Notes under the pieces: generated by a model
The model's database searches: none
What the model was told of the DNA's origin: nothing
Seen by the model: only the letters and a program-made list of their open reading frames with translations
Position numbers and translations under genes: made by a program
Shown: piece after piece, positions 1 through 6,747 of the stretch
How the letters are laid out: every line of letters starts with the position of its first letter
How positions within the stretch are numbered: position 1 is the stretch's first letter
DNA from: Nitriliruptorales bacterium
GTDB taxonomy: Bacteria > Actinomycetota > Nitriliruptoria > Euzebyales > Egibacteraceae
DNA length: 13,973 nt
Assembly (NCBI GenBank): GCA_007126835.1
Contig: SLAO01000121.1
Coordinates: 1-13,973, forward strand
Direction: 5' to 3'

Positions 1-75
1 GAGCTGCGCCGCCTCGTCGACGCCGGCGCCGCCCGCCGCACGTGCCACGCCCGCGGCACCCGCTACCACGCTTGA
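1..75 (+). CDS. C-terminal end of an unidentified protein (partial, winged-helix-like tail)
   Basis: The frame is open from base 1 and ends at TGA (73-75), directly followed by a second in-frame stop, TAA. Only 24 residues are visible. They begin ELRRLVDAG and end RGTRYHA. This pattern, a helix with LRRLV followed by a short basic hairpin with RGTRY, is common at the end of winged-helix domains, for example in AlbA/AAA-4-type ATP-binding regulators. That likeness is an inference from a very short stretch and could be wrong. The start and the rest of the gene lie upstream of the window. Confidence 0.5.
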   Translation, partial: ELRRLVDAGAARRTCHARGTRYHA

Positions 76-239
76 TAAGCGCCGCCGCTGCCGGACGGGT
101 CGCGGCCGCGGTTTCACGAAGCTTCCGGGCAGGCAAACTGGCATAATCCAGACTTACTGGGCGCGTGATCGCCAGCCCACGGGGTCGCCGCGCCTGGGAG
201 GCCCTTGTTGGGGGCGGACAAAACCTCTCAAAAGCCTCG

Positions 240-283
240 CGACTGGTACATCTGCACGAGTCTTCGTGCAGATGTACCAGTCG
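240..283. repeat. Perfect 20-bp inverted repeat with 4-nt loop
   Basis: Bases 240-259 and 264-283 are exact reverse complements, separated by GTCT at 260-263. The stem can be stretched by a G-T pair (239/284) and a C-G pair (238/285). On the minus strand the stem is followed about seven bases later by CTTTT and then GGTTTT, so it might be a weak terminator for minus-strand transcripts. No T-run follows on the plus strand. The stem has ordinary GC content (about 55%) in a GC-rich region, which suggests a foreign or mobile origin (inference). It could also be a palindromic binding site or a REP-like element. Confidence 0.85.
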
Positions 284-299
284 TGTCCACATTGCTCCG

Positions 300-423
300 T
301 TTGTGTTTGACACCCCCACGGGGTCACCGACCGCGAGGTCGTGCCCAGCATTCTGACGACGTCGGTTGGACCGACAAGCTGGCTAGCGAGCATGTCGTCG
401 AGCACCGAAGCCACCGCCGACAC
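300..423 (-). pseudogene. Possible truncated MbcA/ParS/Xre-type antitoxin N-terminus
   Basis: Starting at GTG (423-421), the minus strand reads VSAVASVLDDMLASQLVG, then a segment with DVVRMLGTTSRSVT. A GAGGG ribosome-binding site lies about seven bases upstream of the GTG. The order 'helix, V/L-x-x-ML, SRSV, W' resembles the start of the helix-turn-helix of Xre/MbcA-ParS antitoxins, where SxRSVxRW is typical. After TPWG the expected continuation is lost and the frame runs into the 240-283 hairpin, stopping only at 154. No partner RES-type toxin gene is visible. I read it as a remnant. It could be chance in a GC-rich frame. Confidence 0.3.
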
Positions 424-485
424 TGATGCACCCTCGCATACTTGCGATTCGTCGCCGCTTTGTCCGAGCGTATGTCGTGGCAATA

Positions 486-1310
486 TCAGCGCGAGGTCCG
501 CTGCGTCGGCGAGGGCCCAAGGGTGCGCGTCATCCACCGACAGCCCGCCACGACCAAGACCAGCGCGAGCGCGCTCTCGACGCCGAGTTGAACCAGCGGC
601 GCGCCCGCGTCCCACAGCTCGCGCATCACGTTGCCCACGGCGTGGAACGCCACCGCCGCGAACGCCACCCCGCCGGTGGCGTTGTACAGCCACCCGTAGA
701 CCACCGCGAGCACCACCGGGCCGGCCTGAAAGCCCCAGAACGCCGCCGAGCCCACCCCGAGGGTCTGCTGGTAGGTGCCCTCGAGGAAGAACAGCGGCAG
801 GTGCCACAGCGCCCACACCACACCGATCACCAGGCTCGCGACCACGATCGGCAGCCGCCGTTGCAGCCCGCGCTGGGCGTACCCACGCCACGCGGGCTCC
901 TCGATGCCGCCGGCGACGAACCCGACTAGCAGGAACACCGCCGGGCCGGTCAGCGCCGGAGCCAGCCCGGCGGCGCCCCGAGCCAGCACCGCGGGCACCA
1001 CGGCGAAGGCCACCAGCAGCCCCGCCAGCCCGGCGTACCAGCGCAACGGCAGCGTGCGCGGGTCGAAGCAGCGGCGCAGGAACGCCCCCGGCGTCTCGTC
1101 GCCGTAGCCGCGCCACAGCAGCACCGCGGGCACCACCAAGGGCCCCAGCGACCCGGCGACGGTCAACAGCACGGTGGGAAACTGCAGCCACCCTTGGCCG
1201 GTCAGCGTCGCCGCCCACCAGCACGCCCAGCTCCAGGCGACCAGCCCGGCCAGCATCGACCAGGGAGCCAGGCCGCGCTCGGGCCGGCCCTCGGGTCGCG
1301 TCGTGTCCAT
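486..1310 (-). CDS. CPBP-family intramembrane metalloprotease (CAAX-type)
   Basis: This 274-residue integral membrane protein carries the signature motifs of the CPBP (Abi/CAAX protease) family. Motif 1 is EEPAWRG with E137, E138 and R142; motif 2 is WALWH ending in H170; later come N210 and HAVGN (H223, N227). These Glu, His and Asn residues are the expected metal-binding and catalytic set within the membrane. Hydrophobic segments lie at about 15-35, 45-66, 92-110, 122-136, 155-175, 185-208, 212-228 and 240-257. The ATG start is supported by AGGAGG (1317-1322, minus strand) six bases upstream. It lies 95 bp downstream of the TetR gene on the same strand and could be cotranscribed. Family members act in protein processing, peptide maturation or bacteriocin immunity; the substrate here is unknown. 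Confidence 0.9.
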   Translation of the reverse strand: MDTTRPEGRPERGLAPWSMLAGLVAWSWACWWAATLTGQGWLQFPTVLLTVAGSLGPLVVPAVLLWRGYGDETPGAFLRRCFDPRTLPLRWYAGLAGLLVAFAVVPAVLARGAAGLAPALTGPAVFLLVGFVAGGIEEPAWRGYAQRGLQRRLPIVVASLVIGVVWALWHLPLFFLEGTYQQTLGVGSAAFWGFQAGPVVLAVVYGWLYNATGGVAFAAVAFHAVGNVMRELWDAGAPLVQLGVESALALVLVVAGCRWMTRTLGPSPTQRTSR

Positions 1311-1405
1311 CTTGGGCCTCCTGGAGTCAGCACCCTACGGGTTCCGACCAGGGGTCGAGACGCAGGCGGCCGGAGCCCGGCAAGCACTGCGGCTGGCAGC
1401 CCCTG

Positions 1406-2218
1406 CTACTGCGCCGGCTCCGGAAGCAGTCCGAGATCGGTGAGCAAGGCCTCCACCTCCGCCTCGAACAAAGGCTCGCAGCCGGCCGGGAAGATCCAAT
1501 CGTGGTGACCGAACACCTCGAGGGTCACCTGGCCGTGCACCCGCCCCCAGGTGGTGAGCAGGAGGGCGTGGACAGCCGGCGGGATTCCGGAGCCGCCGAG
1601 GCCGACGGCGTCGTCGGTCATGGGCGCGAGCGCCTCGCCGAGCTCGAGTGAGCTGAGGGCGCGGTGGACGCGCAGCCGCTCCTCGCGCCACGCGGCCAGC
1701 AGCGGCTCGGCGAAGGCCGCGCCGACCCGGCGCATGCCCTGCGTGGTGGGCCCCTCGGCGGGCGCGGCGTAGCCGGGGATCGGGTCGCCGAACAGCAGCG
1801 CGAACTCGTTTGGGTGGTCGATGGCCCAGCGGCGGTACGCGAGCGCGACCGCGCGGGCGCGCTCGGCGACGTCACCCGCGGCCGGGGCGCGGGTGGACAC
1901 CACCGGTGCTGGCCGGTCGGTCACCGGACTGTCGGGCGGCCGACCTTCCTCCTCGCCGCGGCCCGCAAGTCGCAGGTGGTCGGCGAGGTCGTGGTAGCCG
2001 TCGGCGATGAGGATCGTGAGCAGCTCCTCGCGCGAGGACACGTAGCGGTAGACCCCCGCCGCGCTCATGCCCACTCGCCGCGCGACCGAGCGCACGCGCA
2101 GCCCGGCCGCGCCGTGCTCGCGCACCTCGTCCAGGGACGCGACCTTGAGCTCGCGCATCGTCGCGCGTCGCTGACGCGCCCGGCGGCCCTCCCCACCCAC
2201 CTCCTCGATGGTTGCCAT
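1406..2218 (-). CDS. TetR-family transcriptional repressor with WHG C-terminal domain
   Basis: The 270-residue protein has a TetR helix-turn-helix at about 20-65: AAGLRVRSVARRVGMSAAG with YRYVSSREELL behind it is the typical recognition helix and following segment. The C-terminal half ends with WGRVHG (224-229), the hallmark of the TetR_C_33/WHG ligand-binding domain. A low-complexity linker rich in Pro and charged residues (about 84-116) separates the two parts. The ATG at 2218 is chosen because AAGGAG lies seven bases upstream; the frame stays open further upstream but without family sequence. It is divergent from the SDR gene, and the two palindromes between them are probably its operators, so it most likely represses the SDR operon and perhaps itself. 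The ligand is unknown. Confidence 0.92.
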   Translation of the reverse strand: MATIEEVGGEGRRARQRRATMRELKVASLDEVREHGAAGLRVRSVARRVGMSAAGVYRYVSSREELLTILIADGYHDLADHLRLAGRGEEEGRPPDSPVTDRPAPVVSTRAPAAGDVAERARAVALAYRRWAIDHPNEFALLFGDPIPGYAAPAEGPTTQGMRRVGAAFAEPLLAAWREERLRVHRALSSLELGEALAPMTDDAVGLGGSGIPPAVHALLLTTWGRVHGQVTLEVFGHHDWIFPAGCEPLFEAEVEALLTDLGLLPEPAQ

Positions 2219-2285
2219 CTGCCTGCTCCTTCGCCCGCTTCGGGCCCTCGAAACCGTCTGCCACCCAACGGTACATGAACAGGGG

Positions 2286-2314
2286 TTGCAATGCGAACAG
2301 TGTTCGCGTATAAC
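2286..2314 (+). promoter_or_regulatory. Sigma70-type promoter for the SDR operon
   Basis: TTGCAA (2286-2291) and TATAAC (2309-2314) are separated by exactly 17 bases, which is a near-consensus arrangement. The predicted transcription start is near 2321, about 40 bases before the ATG at 2363. The palindrome at 2293-2307 fills the spacer. Confidence 0.7.
2293..2307. promoter_or_regulatory. Operator 1, probable TetR binding site
   Basis: GCGAACA-G-TGTTCGC is a perfect palindrome with 7-bp arms and a single central base. It sits between the -35 and -10 elements, a classic position for repression. A near-identical copy lies at 2327-2341, 34 bp away centre to centre. Binding by the divergent TetR is inferred from position. 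Confidence 0.75.
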
Positions 2315-2326
2315 CGGAGCAGGAGA

Positions 2327-2341
2327 GCGAACGATGTTCGC
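2327..2341. promoter_or_regulatory. Operator 2, probable TetR binding site
   Basis: GCGAAC-GAT-GTTCGC has 6-bp perfect arms around a 3-bp centre and differs from operator 1 only in the central bases. It lies just downstream of the predicted transcription start, between promoter and ribosome-binding site, where a bound repressor would block initiation or elongation. Confidence 0.7.
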
Positions 2342-2362
2342 ACATTTGGATGAGGAGGCGAA

Positions 2363-3304
2363 ATGAGCACTGTGACGGTCCTGGGCGCGGCTGGTGGCGC
2401 CGGCCGCGCGATCGTGGGTGAGCTGGCGGCCCGCGGCCATGACGTGGTGGCGAGCAGTCGTCACGGCGATGCTCCGGCACCGGACGGCGTGCGACGCGTC
2501 GCCGCCGACCTCGACGATCCCGGGCAGGTCGCCGCCGCCTGCCGCGGCAGCGAAGTCGTGGTGATGGCCGCGAGCATCCCCTATCCGCGCTGGGCTGACG
2601 AGCTTGTCCCCATGGTCGACCGGGCGCTGGACGCCGCGACCGCCACAGGCGCGCGCTTCGTGATGGTCGACAACCTCTACGCCTATGGGGCGCCTCCTGA
2701 GGCGATCACCGAGGCCACCCCCGAGGCGCCAGGCACGCGCAAGGGGCAGCTGCGAGCACAGCTGGGACAGCGCCTGCTCCGGGCGCACGCCGACGGTCGC
2801 GCGCGGGTTGCCGTCGGACGCTTCAGTGACTGCTACGGGCCCGGGGCACCCAACACCCTGCTGTACATGCTCGGAATCCGTCGCGCGCTGGCCGGCAAGC
2901 GCCCCCAGGCGTTCATCGACGGCGACCAGCCGCACACGTTCGCCTACCTTCCCGACGTCGCCCGGGGCTTTGCCACGCTCGTCGAGCGCCCCGCCGCCGA
3001 CGGGCGCACCTGGATCCTGCCGGCCGCGCCGGCAGTCACCCAGCGCCAGCTGCTCGAGATCGTCGCGCAGGAGGCGGGCCTGCCGCCCCGCATCGGCCGG
3101 GTGTCACCGGCGATGCTTGCCGTGGCGGGGCTCTTCGACGCGCAGCTGCGCGAGGCGCGAGAGCTCACCGAGCAGTGGGACCGCCCCTACCGCACCGATG
3201 CCTCGGCGTTCGAAGCCACCTTCGGCAAGATCGAGGTGACCCCCCACGACATCGCCGTCGCCGCGACCACGGCGTGGTACCGAAACGCAGCCAGGAGCGC
3301 ATGA
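2363..3304 (+). CDS. Atypical SDR / NAD-dependent epimerase-dehydratase family protein
   Basis: The 313-residue protein starts with a Rossmann fold: VTVLGAAGGAGRAI carries the dinucleotide-binding glycines G8, G11 and G14, and AADLDD near residue 50 is the expected acidic turn. MVDNLYAYG (101-109) and GRFSDCYGPG (152-161) are the conserved blocks of the extended/atypical SDR family. The usual catalytic YxxxK is not present as such; Y106/Y108 and K127 are the nearest candidates, so the chemistry is uncertain. GAGGAGG (2352-2358) lies four bases before the ATG. The stop overlaps the next start (ATGATGA), so the two are translationally coupled. Expression is probably under the divergent TetR. 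It is likely a cytosolic NAD(P)-linked reductase or epimerase with unknown substrate. Confidence 0.88.
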   Translation: MSTVTVLGAAGGAGRAIVGELAARGHDVVASSRHGDAPAPDGVRRVAADLDDPGQVAAACRGSEVVVMAASIPYPRWADELVPMVDRALDAATATGARFVMVDNLYAYGAPPEAITEATPEAPGTRKGQLRAQLGQRLLRAHADGRARVAVGRFSDCYGPGAPNTLLYMLGIRRALAGKRPQAFIDGDQPHTFAYLPDVARGFATLVERPAADGRTWILPAAPAVTQRQLLEIVAQEAGLPPRIGRVSPAMLAVAGLFDAQLREARELTEQWDRPYRTDASAFEATFGKIEVTPHDIAVAATTAWYRNAARSA

Positions 3305-3744
3305 TGACGAGCTCCACCAACCTCGACACACGCCCCGCGACCCCGGCTGACCGCAGCCTCGATCGGCGCAGCGGGCGCCACCGCGCCGGTCGCGTCACGA
3401 TCCGCACGCTCGCCGCTGCCGGCGCGTTCCTGCTCATGGCCCTGACCACGGGCACGGTCCTCGACATCCTCGGCGTGGACCCGACAAGCGGCGGCTACGA
3501 GCCGCCCTTCACCGACTACCGCGGCGAGCCCATCGACTGGGACACCGACGCCTACGACACACCCACTGGCATGGTGGGCACCGGCCACGTGCTCGACGTC
3601 CACATCGACTGCACGACGGGCATGATCAGCTTCGAGGCCATGGGCGTCGCGACCTTCGACTACCGACGGCTGTCCGACCGCGCCCTCGCCATCCACGAGC
3701 CACGCCAGGCATGTCAGGAGCGTGGCTTCACGCCGCAGTTCTGA
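3301..3744 (+). CDS. Small single-pass membrane protein, conserved hypothetical
   Basis: This protein of 147 residues (146 if the second ATG at 3304 is used) is not assigned to a named family. It has a basic N-terminal tail (RSGRHRAGR near 23-31), one hydrophobic helix at about 33-58 and a polar domain of about 90 residues. The charge pattern predicts that this domain faces outside. The domain has a Tyr/Asp/Pro-rich start (GGYEPPFTDYRG), a central strand-like VLDVHIDC, and two cysteines (C104, C138) that could pair outside the cell. AGGAG (3293-3297) suits the ATG at 3304 better (6-base spacing) than that at 3301 (3 bases). Overlap with the SDR stop implies coupling and a shared role, perhaps as a membrane anchor or sensor partner (inference). 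Confidence 0.8.
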   Translation: MMTSSTNLDTRPATPADRSLDRRSGRHRAGRVTIRTLAAAGAFLLMALTTGTVLDILGVDPTSGGYEPPFTDYRGEPIDWDTDAYDTPTGMVGTGHVLDVHIDCTTGMISFEAMGVATFDYRRLSDRALAIHEPRQACQERGFTPQF

Positions 3745-3950
3745 GCAGACGGCGTTGTTTGGTGTGTCAGCACCCGCCACGGGCGGGCGAACACGAGGAA
3801 CCCTGCCGCCGCGACGAGCAGGCGTGGCCAGCCCACCAGCGGCAGGGTGAAGCTGATGCCGCGCTCGGACTCCTCGAACGACAGCAGCGGCGCCTCGCCC
3901 CCCGCGAATTCAGGTACTTGGCGATGTCAAGTACTAGAACCCGGCGACAA
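3714..3950 (-). pseudogene. Frameshifted remnant of a small membrane protein
   Basis: On the minus strand one frame reads VLVLDIAKYL up to about 3911. The neighbouring frame then continues EFAGGEAPLLSFEESERG, ISFTLPLVGWPRLL, VAAAGFLVFARPW and RVLTHQTTPSAQ, ending at TGA (3716-3714). Restoring one missing G at 3911 joins them as DIAKYLEFAGGEAP, so a single-base deletion is the simple explanation. The second part has a plausible transmembrane helix and codon use like that of real genes. No start codon with a ribosome-binding site is seen upstream, so the 5' end may also be lost. The tail overlaps the convergent gene by 31 bp. The family is not recognised. A sequencing error rather than decay is possible. 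Confidence 0.4.
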
Positions 3951-4008
3951 CGTCGGCGGGTCGTGAAGGGCCGCCTCAGGCGGAAGCCCCAGCTGCTGCG
4001 GTGGACCC

Positions 4009-6630
4009 CTACAACAGGTGCAGTGCCCGAGCCCGGGCGACCGCGTGCGTGCGAGAGGTCGCGTCGAGCTTGCGCAGGATCCGGCTGAGGTGCGATTTCA
4101 CGGTCACCTCGGAGATGAACAAGCCCTCGGCGATCTCGCGGTTGGACCGGCCATGCGCGACGTGGGTGAGCACCTCGACCTCGCGCGCCGACAGCGCCTC
4201 GACGGTGCCGGGCACCTTGACGGCGGCGGGCGGGGCAGGGCCGTCCAGCACGCCGACCACCGCCGCCACCACCTGGGCGTGAAGGCCCGCGTCGGCGCAA
4301 CGGGCCAGCAGCTCCCGGTGCGAGCCACCGTCAGCCAGCAGCAGACCCGGTCCGAGGTCAGCGGCGGCCGCCAGGGTCGGCTCGGCGGCATCGAGGGCAT
4401 CTGCTGTGTGGCCGGCCTCAAGCAAGATCGACGCGCGCTCTAGCCCCGGCAGCCCGGCACCCAGCCAGCAACGCAGCCGACGCTGGGTCTGCTCGGCCGC
4501 TTCCAACACGTCGAGGGCATCGCTTGCCCGGCCGGACTGCCGGGCGTGTAGCGCCTGCGCCTGCGCACGCACGATGTCCTCCTCGCCACGCCTCGGGTGG
4601 GCCAGCAAGTCGAGCACGAAGCTGATCGCATCCACGTCCTTGCGCTGCCAGGCCGACCGCAGCACCGCGTGGACGTGCGCGAACCGAACCCAGGCGTCAA
4701 GCGGTGACGTGTCCATGCGCTTCAGCGCCTCGTGCACCACCGCCCGAACCGTCGCGTGGTCGCCTGCCGCCAGCGACAGGGTCAGCAGCACAGCCTCGGC
4801 CTCCTGGTGGGTCCAGGCCAGCCTGCCGACCTCGCCGGACTCGGCGAGGCAGCGGCGCACCTGCTCGGCTGCCGTCTGGACGTCCAGGCGCAGTAGCGCC
4901 CCCGCGGCCAGCACCGGCCGCAGCCCGGTCCGACTCAGCAGCCTGCCGTGCTCGCCCAACCGGACGTCGAGCCCTCCGGTGCGCTCGAGCATCCACGCAG
5001 GCCCCGGATCAGCGAACAGCAGCGTCCACGAAAGGCCACCGGCCAGGATCCGGTCGGTCGCCGGGTCACCCATGGCGCGCGCCACGTTGAAGGCCGAGGC
5101 GAGGTCCTGGCTCGCGCCGGCCCAGTCGCCGAGCTCCCGGCACCAGTGCATGCGCACAGCGTGGACAACCACGCGCCACCAGCCGTCCAACGGCTGCGCC
5201 ATGGCGTGGTCGAGCATCCGGCCGGCGGCCTCCAGGTCACTGGCCATGAGGTGCGCGACAGCGAGCTCTATCCCGACCTCGGCCGCGGCGAGGTCCTGGC
5301 CCGCAGCGACGAGCCGGGCATAGACAGGTGTGAGCCGGGCCAGGATCGGCTCGGGCCGGCCGGCCATCTCGTCGCGCCAGGCCAGCAGCAGCGCCAGCTG
5401 CGGATGGCGCTCCACGATCCCGGCCGGCAGCGCCTCGACCCACGGCAGCACCACGGCGAGGATGCCGGGGTCCATGTCGGCCATCGCGACCTCGAGCGCG
5501 ATCTCAGCGACCCGCTCGTGGTCGCCGGCCGCCAGCAGGTGCGGCACGGCAAGGGCGGGTGGGAGCGCCTCGGCGGCGCGGTGGTGCAGCTCGGCGATCT
5601 GCTGCTCGCCACGCTCGGCCCGCAGGTGGTCGCGCAGGAACGCAGAGAACAGGTCGTGGTAGCGCCACGCCATGCCCCCACCGGAGACGTAGCGGGCGAG
5701 AAAGAGGTTCCGGCGATCGAGCTCGCTGAGCACCGCGCCGGCGTCGGGCCTGCCGGTCACCGCTTGGCACACCTGCGGGGTCAGCTCGTCGAGGATGGCG
5801 GTGTCCAGCAGGAACGCCCGCAGGTCCGCCGGTTGCGCGTCGAGCACCTCGTCGGCGAGGAACCGCCACAGCTGCGCCTGCACTGACCCGACCGGGTCGA
5901 GCCCTCCCACACGTGGTTCATCCTGACCGACGACCGCGCCCGCTGCCGCCAGGCGGACCGCCGCCGCCCAACCTCCGCTGTCCCGCGCGAGCGCCTCCAC
6001 GACGGCCTCGTCGGCGTCGATGCGGTGCCCGAGCACCGTGCGGATGGACGCGGGGTCCAGCCGCAGGTCGTCCAGGCCGAGTTCCCCGAGCTCCCCGCGC
6101 ACCCGGCGGCGGGGAACCGACAGCGGCGGCTCGGTCCTGCTGGCCACCACCAGGCGACAGCCTTCGGGGAGGTGATCGGCCAGCGCGTCGAACAGGCCGG
6201 CGGCTTCGCCGTCGGCGATCTCGTGGAAGTCGTCGAGCGCCAACCACAGGTCAGGTCCGTCGGCAAGGTCGTTGACCAGGGCGGTCACGAGGTGGTGCGT
6301 GCTGGCGGAGGTCTCGATTCCCCCCAGGACCTCCTCGAGCCTCGAGCCGAAGTCGGGGACGACCTGACGGATCCCCGCCAGCAGCGCGCCGGCCGCGGCC
6401 TGCGGAGCGCCATCCTCCTCACCGAGGCGCACCCACACCACCGGGCCCCCCTCCGTCGCCCGCGCCCACGCGGTCAGCGCCGTGGTCTTGCCAGAACCCG
6501 CCGGCGCGGCGACCACCGTCAGCGGATGATCCGCCACCGCAGCCTGCAGCCGCTCGACGACCCGGTCGACCACCACCCGGTCGTCGAGCCGCGGCGGAAC
6601 GAACTTCGTGAAGGGGAACACCGCCTCCAC
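4009..6630 (-). CDS. MalT/LAL-type LuxR-family transcriptional regulator
   Basis: The 873-residue protein has the full layout of a large ATP-binding LuxR (LAL/MalT-like) regulator. It opens with FTKFVPPR, the usual MalT-type N-terminus. A Walker A motif APAGSGKT (42-49), a Walker B LWLALDDFHEI (128-138) and the sensor segment VVASRTEPPL (161-170) follow. A long helical TPR-like region spans about 350-790. The LuxR helix-turn-helix is at about 810-873 (LSAREVEVLTHVAHGRSNREI, then VTVKSHLSRILRKL). Such proteins activate transcription after binding ATP and an inducer. The start is GTG (6630-6628) with AGGGAG seven bases upstream. It is divergent from the FAD enzyme operon across 117 bp and is the obvious candidate to control it. 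Confidence 0.95.
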   Translation of the reverse strand: MEAVFPFTKFVPPRLDDRVVVDRVVERLQAAVADHPLTVVAAPAGSGKTTALTAWARATEGGPVVWVRLGEEDGAPQAAAGALLAGIRQVVPDFGSRLEEVLGGIETSASTHHLVTALVNDLADGPDLWLALDDFHEIADGEAAGLFDALADHLPEGCRLVVASRTEPPLSVPRRRVRGELGELGLDDLRLDPASIRTVLGHRIDADEAVVEALARDSGGWAAAVRLAAAGAVVGQDEPRVGGLDPVGSVQAQLWRFLADEVLDAQPADLRAFLLDTAILDELTPQVCQAVTGRPDAGAVLSELDRRNLFLARYVSGGGMAWRYHDLFSAFLRDHLRAERGEQQIAELHHRAAEALPPALAVPHLLAAGDHERVAEIALEVAMADMDPGILAVVLPWVEALPAGIVERHPQLALLLAWRDEMAGRPEPILARLTPVYARLVAAGQDLAAAEVGIELAVAHLMASDLEAAGRMLDHAMAQPLDGWWRVVVHAVRMHWCRELGDWAGASQDLASAFNVARAMGDPATDRILAGGLSWTLLFADPGPAWMLERTGGLDVRLGEHGRLLSRTGLRPVLAAGALLRLDVQTAAEQVRRCLAESGEVGRLAWTHQEAEAVLLTLSLAAGDHATVRAVVHEALKRMDTSPLDAWVRFAHVHAVLRSAWQRKDVDAISFVLDLLAHPRRGEEDIVRAQAQALHARQSGRASDALDVLEAAEQTQRRLRCWLGAGLPGLERASILLEAGHTADALDAAEPTLAAAADLGPGLLLADGGSHRELLARCADAGLHAQVVAAVVGVLDGPAPPAAVKVPGTVEALSAREVEVLTHVAHGRSNREIAEGLFISEVTVKSHLSRILRKLDATSRTHAVARARALHLL

Positions 6631-6747
6631 GCGCGCGTACTCCCTGTCGATCAGCCCAGCAGACCCCGGTCACGGTACGCCATTTCCAACCCGCGGTTGC
6701 GACTTTTGGCGGATGTGCGGCGGTGGTCACCGGTGGACGCTGCCGCC
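6631..6747. promoter_or_regulatory. Divergent control region between LAL regulator and FAD enzyme
   Basis: These 117 bases must hold the promoters for both divergent genes, but no clear -35/-10 pair is seen on either strand. A short palindrome, CAACC-CGC-GGTTG, lies at 6687-6699 and could be a binding site for the LAL regulator. GGTCAC occurs twice, once in CCGGTCACGG and once in GTGGTCACCGG. Confidence 0.35.

Larger units (their letters stand above)
76..485. other. Gene-poor gap with a hairpin and a decayed antitoxin-like fragment
   Basis: About 410 bases lie between the partial first gene and the stop of the CPBP protease gene, with no intact gene recognised. The base composition is more mixed than in the flanking genes. 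The gap holds a perfect inverted repeat at 240-283 and, on the minus strand at about 300-423, a stretch that reads like the start of an MbcA/Xre-type antitoxin. A CATAAT at 142-147 could be a -10 element on the plus strand, but no convincing -35 goes with it. Confidence 0.5.

Noticed and set aside
1311..1405. Possible promoter (TAGGGT) or terminator between the TetR and CPBP genes
   Set aside because: No matching -35 or clean stem-loop with a T-run was found, so no site is called.
341..1651. Long plus-strand frame of 436 codons opposite the CPBP protease gene
   Set aside because: It is extremely rich in Arg, Pro and Ala with no motif and is antisense to a gene with clear family motifs, so it is a shadow frame of GC-rich DNA.
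2219..2935. Upstream extension of the TetR frame to 2935
   Set aside because: The added 239 residues lack family similarity, run through the divergent promoter and antisense to the SDR gene, and the ATG at 2218 has a good ribosome-binding site.
6025..6747. Upstream extension of the FAD enzyme frame to 6025
   Set aside because: It overlaps the start of the LAL gene on the other strand, and the extra residues are not flavoenzyme-like; family sequence begins near 6748.
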